64,000 bases of DNA from Siphonodentalium dalli. Its lineage: Eukaryota > Mollusca > Scaphopoda > Gadilida > Siphonodentaliidae. The stretch covers positions 176,036,247 to 176,100,246 of the forward strand of contig CP136064.1 of NCBI GenBank assembly GCA_032622095.1, written 5' to 3'. Shown piece after piece: positions 59,182 through 64,000 of the stretch. Every line of letters starts with the position of its first letter. The stretch's first letter is position 1. Made by a program: the position numbers and the translations under genes. The notes under the pieces are model-generated. The model worked only from the letters and a program-made list of their open reading frames with translations. It was not told the origin of the DNA and did no database searches.

Positions 59182-59701
59182 TTAAAACAAATCAACGTGG
59201 AAACCATCGGATCATACCAAGGAGAACTCTATCTTCTTAGCAGGAAAATTGCAGATCCGCAAAGAGATTTAACCATGAATATAATATAAACAAACAGCTT
59301 TATTATACCTTTATAGACAAATAATATACCCCATCTTCAGTTTTAAATGTATTTTCTTTACACTAAATCAGGGGGGGGGTCTGAAAAAAATTACAGGATA
59401 CAAGGACTGGGTGGGTGGGTGTCCCTGAGCCCGGAATGCAGATTTTTTCTGATGTCATGCAATCCAAAATCATTTCTAAGACAAATTACAGCTTCAAAAT
59501 GAATTGAAACAATCAGATTCATATAGTAGTGCATGCTATAGCCTTATACAAGTGAGGGGGGCTCTATATTTTAATTTTTTGTCCCCAATTTCTCCCTTTA
59601 ACAGTTGAAACCATGGGGTGGGTCAAGTTATGGTAGATGAAAAATATTGCAATGAAAAAAAATCCATTCTCATGTTTTCTCATAGTTTATCATTGCTTTT
59701 T

Positions 59702-60075
59702 AGCTCACCTGAGACGAAGTCTCCGGTGGAGCTATAGTCATCACTCCTCGTCCGTCCGTCCGCCCGTCCATCAACAATTCTTTGAACATCTTCTCCTCTG
59801 GAACCACAAGACCAAATGGGTTCATATTTGGTGTGGATGTTCCCTAGGTGACTCTCATTCAGATTTGTTCAAATGAGGTCACTGGGTCAAATAGTTGCGA
59901 AGCCAGTGCCATAACTCTTTCCCTCCATAGTAATTCTTTTAAACATCTTCTCAAATACCATCAGGCCAAATGGTTTCATATTTCATATGAACGATCCTTG
60001 GGTGACTGGAGTTCAGATTTGTTCAAATGAGGTCACTGGGTCAAATGTGGGTGGGGCCAGGGACATAACTCCAAA
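59702..60075 (+). repeat. Hairpin-headed dispersed repeat, type 1
   Basis: Head 59702-59733 is identical to that at 42772, followed by TCCGTCCGTCCGCCCGTCC and two body units. Confidence 0.8.
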
Positions 60076-60361
60076 AAATATTTAAAAAAATAAAAAAATA
60101 TTTTCATTTAACTCCAGAAGGCAGACATGACCCTAGTACATGTACCATCATTAGGCAGACATATACAAAAAACTTTAAAACTGCTCAATTTTAAACACTC
60201 TCTCTAGTTTTGTTCTAAATGTGACCACCAAGCTATGATCAATGAGAATTTGTGATTCCTCAAGTAATATGAAATATACAAATTCTCAGGTCTGCCTAAT
60301 GTTAGGAGGACCATTGACCTTCATTAGGCAGACTGCGACATTATTCAGACCAAATCCGGTC

Positions 60362-60884
60362 TGCCTATTTTTTGCATACCAGTCACAACTAGTTCAACCG
60401 ATTTAGGTTGTCTTTTGTCTATAAAATGATGGGATTGAAAAAAAAATTGTTGAGGGCATTTCAGCCCCGATAATTTTGAGACATCTATATTCTGTCGATA
60501 TATAGTTTCACCATTGTGCGGTCGAAACATCCACAGCGGTCTTGAAAAAAATCAATTTTACTGGTTTTGCATTTTTTATGTATAGGATGCAGCAAAAAAG
60601 GAGATAACTGGCCAAATGTCATTAAAACATCGAGAAATCTGGTGTATACATTGAAATGGGAGTACAAATTTCGGGATTGAAAAAAGACTGCACAATGATC
60701 AAACTATATATCGATCGAATATACATGTCTCAAATTTATCGGGGCGGAAATGCCCTTAACAACAATTTTTTCAATCCCATCATTTTATAGACAAAAGACA
60801 ACCTAAATTGGTTGAACAAGGAGAGGTGTTAACAATTAAAGCGCAAGATAACTAGTTGTGACTGGCATGCAAAAATTATGCAGA
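60362..60884. mobile_element. Foldback element, arms about 150-200 bp
   Basis: CATACCAGTCACAACTAGTT, AGGTTGTCTTTTGTCTATAA and ATGATGGGATTGAAAAAAA at the left are mirrored by TTTTTCAATCCCATCATTTT, TAGACAAAAGACAACCT and AACTAGTTGTGACTGGCATG at the right. Several AGGCAGAC motifs lie just outside (60120-60350). Confidence 0.78.
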
Positions 60885-61059
60885 CGAATGTATGCCTACA
60901 CATGTCAAGTGAAATATGACATTTTTATAAACATTCCTTGGAGATCTGCTAGAGGTCATTAATTCCCAATTACAACAACAATCTATCATATGTATTATTC
61001 AAATCTTTCAACAGGACATTTAACACTCCGACATCCACCACTTCACTAGAACATATTTG

Positions 61060-61720
61060 GCAAACTTTAAAAGTGTTCTTTGATAGAACCACCAGCTCTA
61101 TTTAGCTCATATTTAATATTGAGGCTCCTTTGGTGATGTGTGATTCAGATTTGTTCAGTCAGGGTCACCAGGTCAAGTAGGTGCAAGGCCAGCTACATTA
61201 CTCTTTCTCTCCATTGTAATTCATGATATGTCTTCTATGCAAGAATCAAATGGCCTATTTTGCTTATATTTGGTATGAAATTACCTTGGGTGACAGATTT
61301 GTGAAAATGGGATCACAAAGTCGAATAAGGGCAGAGCCTGAGACATAACTATTTCACCACATAGTAATTCTTAAAATATGTTTGCAAGAGCCAAGAACTA
61401 GTTGGCTTATTTAGCATGGAATGTGAAGGACAGTTTCCCTCTTAATATGCTTCCTTCACAAGGACCATCAGGTCTATTTTACTGATATTTAGTATGAAGG
61501 GTTCTTTGGTGTCTGGGATTCAAATTTATTTAAATGGGGTCACCAGGTTAAATAGGGTGGGACCAGGGACATAACTGTATGTCTCCATAGTAATTCTTAA
61601 AATGTCTTCTCAAGAGAGGTTGGTCTATTTAGCTTACATATAGTATGGAGGATCCTTTAGTGACTGAGATTCAGATTTGTTAACATGAGGTAAACCTGTT
61701 AATAAATGACAGGGCTATGG
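61060..61720 (+). repeat. Degenerate units of the type 1 repeat body
   Basis: About five units of 120-140 bases with TATTTAGCTCATATTTA, TTGGGTGAC, CAGATTTGTTCA and GGGTCACCAGGTCAA. No hairpin head is seen. Confidence 0.65.
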
Positions 61721-62165
61721 GGAGTTAACACTTTTGTGTCTAATAAAATCATTGAAATACCAAATTCATTAAAACATCTACCTTGGAACTACCTGACTGA
61801 TTAATCTGACATACATGTATGATGTTTGGGTCCATGGATAATTGGGCTTCAAACATGTCTAAATGGTTTTTATAACCTAAGACTTGGGAGTCTGGAGCCC
61901 GGTCGGGAGGGGACTTGTTGAGCTGGAGGAGGGGGGTGATCAGTAGTGTACAGTTGGTAATTTCAAGGTGGATATTCACCGATCTACATACATGAAGCCT
62001 CTCTAGCCACATATCCTGTTTAGATCTACTTCTTTTAAAGTGATTATGAAAAGTTCTGACTGTTGTGGTCTCCAGAGTCCCAGTCTTATAAGTCTTTGTA
62101 GTCTGGTGAGCGACCCCACAGTCATTGACTGTCTTGTTTAACTTATTATACATAGAGGATACCTG

Positions 62166-62294
62166 CGTGTTTTGAGTGAATACCAGAAGTATCTCATTCG
62201 TGGGTCACAGTGAGATACTGGAATCATCACGAGTGATGATTCCAGTATCTCACTGACCACGAATGAGGTAATTCCGGTATTCACTCAAAACACG
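62166..62294. repeat. Near-perfect palindrome, arms about 62 bp
   Basis: CGTGTTTTGAGTGAATACC, ATCTCATTCGTGG and GAGATACTGGAATCATCAC are mirrored after a 4-base loop. Confidence 0.85.
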
Positions 62295-63406
62295 AAGGTT
62301 TTCTTTTTATTATATGCGCTATTTACTAAAATAGATCGAGGAATTAATTCAAAATCGAACTGATTCCGATTCACATCGGCAATACAATTTCTGCACAACA
62401 AACAGAGAGACCACGTGGTTCAATAAAATACTGTCGATAACTCAGAATACACATGCTTCAAATGTGCGTAATATATCAGATAACTTTATTTCAAATATAC
62501 CAACTTACTTGCTTGTGTACTATTAGCAATGTGGCATTGCATTTTTGTCACTTATTGACACAAAATCGTTATTTGAAGGCTTTTAAATTCTGAGGTGGGA
62601 CAAATTGTATAATATCAATCTCAGAGCATCTAATTTTCAAAATTTTCCGGGGGAGGCCCCCTGACCCCCTCCCATACTCTTCCCACCCCCTCAGGCCTTC
62701 GGCATCTCCTGCTGGGATACTACTCGCCTCAACATTTTGTAGGAGAGCTACTCGCCAAGAATGATTTTAAGGGGAGCTCCTCATTGCTCACCAGTGATAT
62801 CCCACATGGAGAGGACTGGAACTGTGTTTATTTAATCAAATTTAATGGTGTTTTTACTTTACACATGCACATATTTTAACCTATTGCTAATAAGGGACAC
62901 AACAATCCTGTTAAAGTGGGTATTTTACCTTTATAACCATAAATATTTGGGTTTTTAAAGGTTTTGTTGGCATATTTTTCAGCCTAGTTCCGGTGCAGAC
63001 ACAAAGAGAGACCCTTACCCTGCCAACAACACATTATTTAGTAGAATTTACAAGATTTTCATCAATTTTGGGGGTGGGTGTCCCAGACCAGGGTGGAAAA
63101 AACTTACGCTCCCAGGGTGGTGGGTCCCCAAAACTGAAAAACACAAAATTTCCACCTTTTATTCATAATTATTTTACTGACCCCCCCCCCCCTAAATAGC
63201 TATTTGTATTCTTGCAATCAGGATTTATAATAATGATGTCCTTGTTGTCTCAGAAGTGACAGATGATCTTTAATTGATATATACATGTAAACTATATTTA
63301 AAGAAGTGACATTTATAGTGATGGTCACTGATGTCAAGAATCCACAATTAATCCTGTAGGCTACTGACTTCAGAAATATCATCATGCATTTCACACCAGC
63401 TTTGGA
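62295..63406. other. No gene; G/C homopolymer-rich patches
   Basis: CCCCCTGACCCCCTCCC at 62660 and a poly-C run at 63181-63192. No open frame over 70 codons. Confidence 0.4.
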
Positions 63407-63598
63407 CAGTAATGCCCTAAATAATCGACTCCTTAATTTTTCAGGATTTAGTTGGAAATATGGCTTGTTGCCATTCATTGGAAAGCGTTCAGTAAGAGCT
63501 TTCCGATGAATGGCAACAAGCCATATTTCCGACTAAATCCTGAAAAGTTACCCATAATTCTGCTGTGGTTAAGGAGTCGATTATTTAGGGCATTACTG
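63407..63598. mobile_element. Palindromic TA-MITE, copy 16 (192 bp)
   Basis: The left arm has a 20-base internal deletion and GA rather than TA at its flank; the right end has TA. The right arm is close to consensus. Confidence 0.88.
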
Positions 63599-64000
63599 TA
63601 GAACATATTAATAAAAGGTTGACGTGTGTTGAAAAGGATCGTAAGTCAAACAACTCTCAGGATATAATGGTGATTGATCTGATAATCGCTTGTGTGATCA
63701 GTGTTGATTATCTATCAAATAGAGCCAATTATTTTTTACAATAAATGTTTTCATGTAGCGCATTTTAGTAAAAGGTTGACATCCGTTTGTAAAGGATCAT
63801 GATTAATGCATCTTTATATCACCGCAGCAGTGTCGTCAGCATTGATCGAATGCATGTATTGTTACATCATGGAGCATGTTGAAAGAGATGGTGGTAGTGC
63901 ACATCAGACATCCTTAAAATAATAGATTTCTATGCTTTATTTACTTACATATTTCATGCCATATATATCTTGTGATTTACTCAAATTTATTATATAGTTT

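Noticed and set aside
61749-62153. 134-codon minus-strand frame
   Set aside because: No recognised domain. Part of the DNA (GAGCGACCCCACAGTCATTGA) recurs at 46017-46042, so it is repeat-derived.
3276-63478. A recurring peptide (RLNPEKLPIILLWLRSRL and MGNFSGFSRKYGLLPFIG) in many short open frames on both strands
   Set aside because: These are translations of the palindromic MITE arms. They recur because the DNA recurs, and stops and frames differ among copies.

Overview
This window looks like AT-rich, repeat-dense animal nuclear DNA, most likely from a mollusc (bivalve-like) or another lophotrochozoan. The reasons are one intron-bearing gene with a very long exon, a tRNA-headed SINE, many non-autonomous DNA transposons, and dispersed repeats that begin with a short hairpin followed by GTCCGTCCGTC runs, a style I associate with mollusc genomes. 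The taxonomic call is inference. I see no bacterial operons, rRNA genes, canonical tRNA genes or CRISPR arrays.

One protein-coding gene is supported, on the + strand. A first coding exon (25589-26340, arginine/serine-rich) ends at a good donor. A giant exon (35851-40457 or to a stop at 40460-40462) begins after a good acceptor. The two halves match in phase (2 bases + 1 base of one arginine codon) and join into a 1,787-residue, mostly disordered, serine-rich, lysine-tailed protein that looks nuclear. I do not recognise the family with confidence. An 18-codon upstream ORF in the same frame ends in TGA one codon before the proposed ATG. The ORF stop overlaps a possible splice donor, so the gene may continue past the window.

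Everything else is repeats. From left to right: hairpin-headed repeats and TTAA elements (0-10 kb); a palindromic MITE cluster (10-13.3 kb); a 4.5-kb TIR element holding a 1.1-kb foldback made of CTGCTGCAGCA units (14.07-18.54 kb), directly followed by a non-autonomous hAT-like element with an 8-bp target duplication (18.55-19.78 kb); degenerate tandem repeats (20-21.4 kb); a TTAA element and a 113-bp perfect inverted repeat (22-24.3 kb); the gene and its intron (25.5-40.5 kb; the intron has a MITE, a SINE and tandem units); then a mosaic of foldback elements, MITEs and hairpin-headed repeats to the end.

The most notable pattern is a TA-flanked, full-length palindromic MITE present in 16 copies. 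Within a copy the two arms carry the same variants, including variants private to that copy, which suggests the arms are corrected against each other. No transposase or reverse transcriptase reading frame was found, so all these elements appear non-autonomous or decayed.
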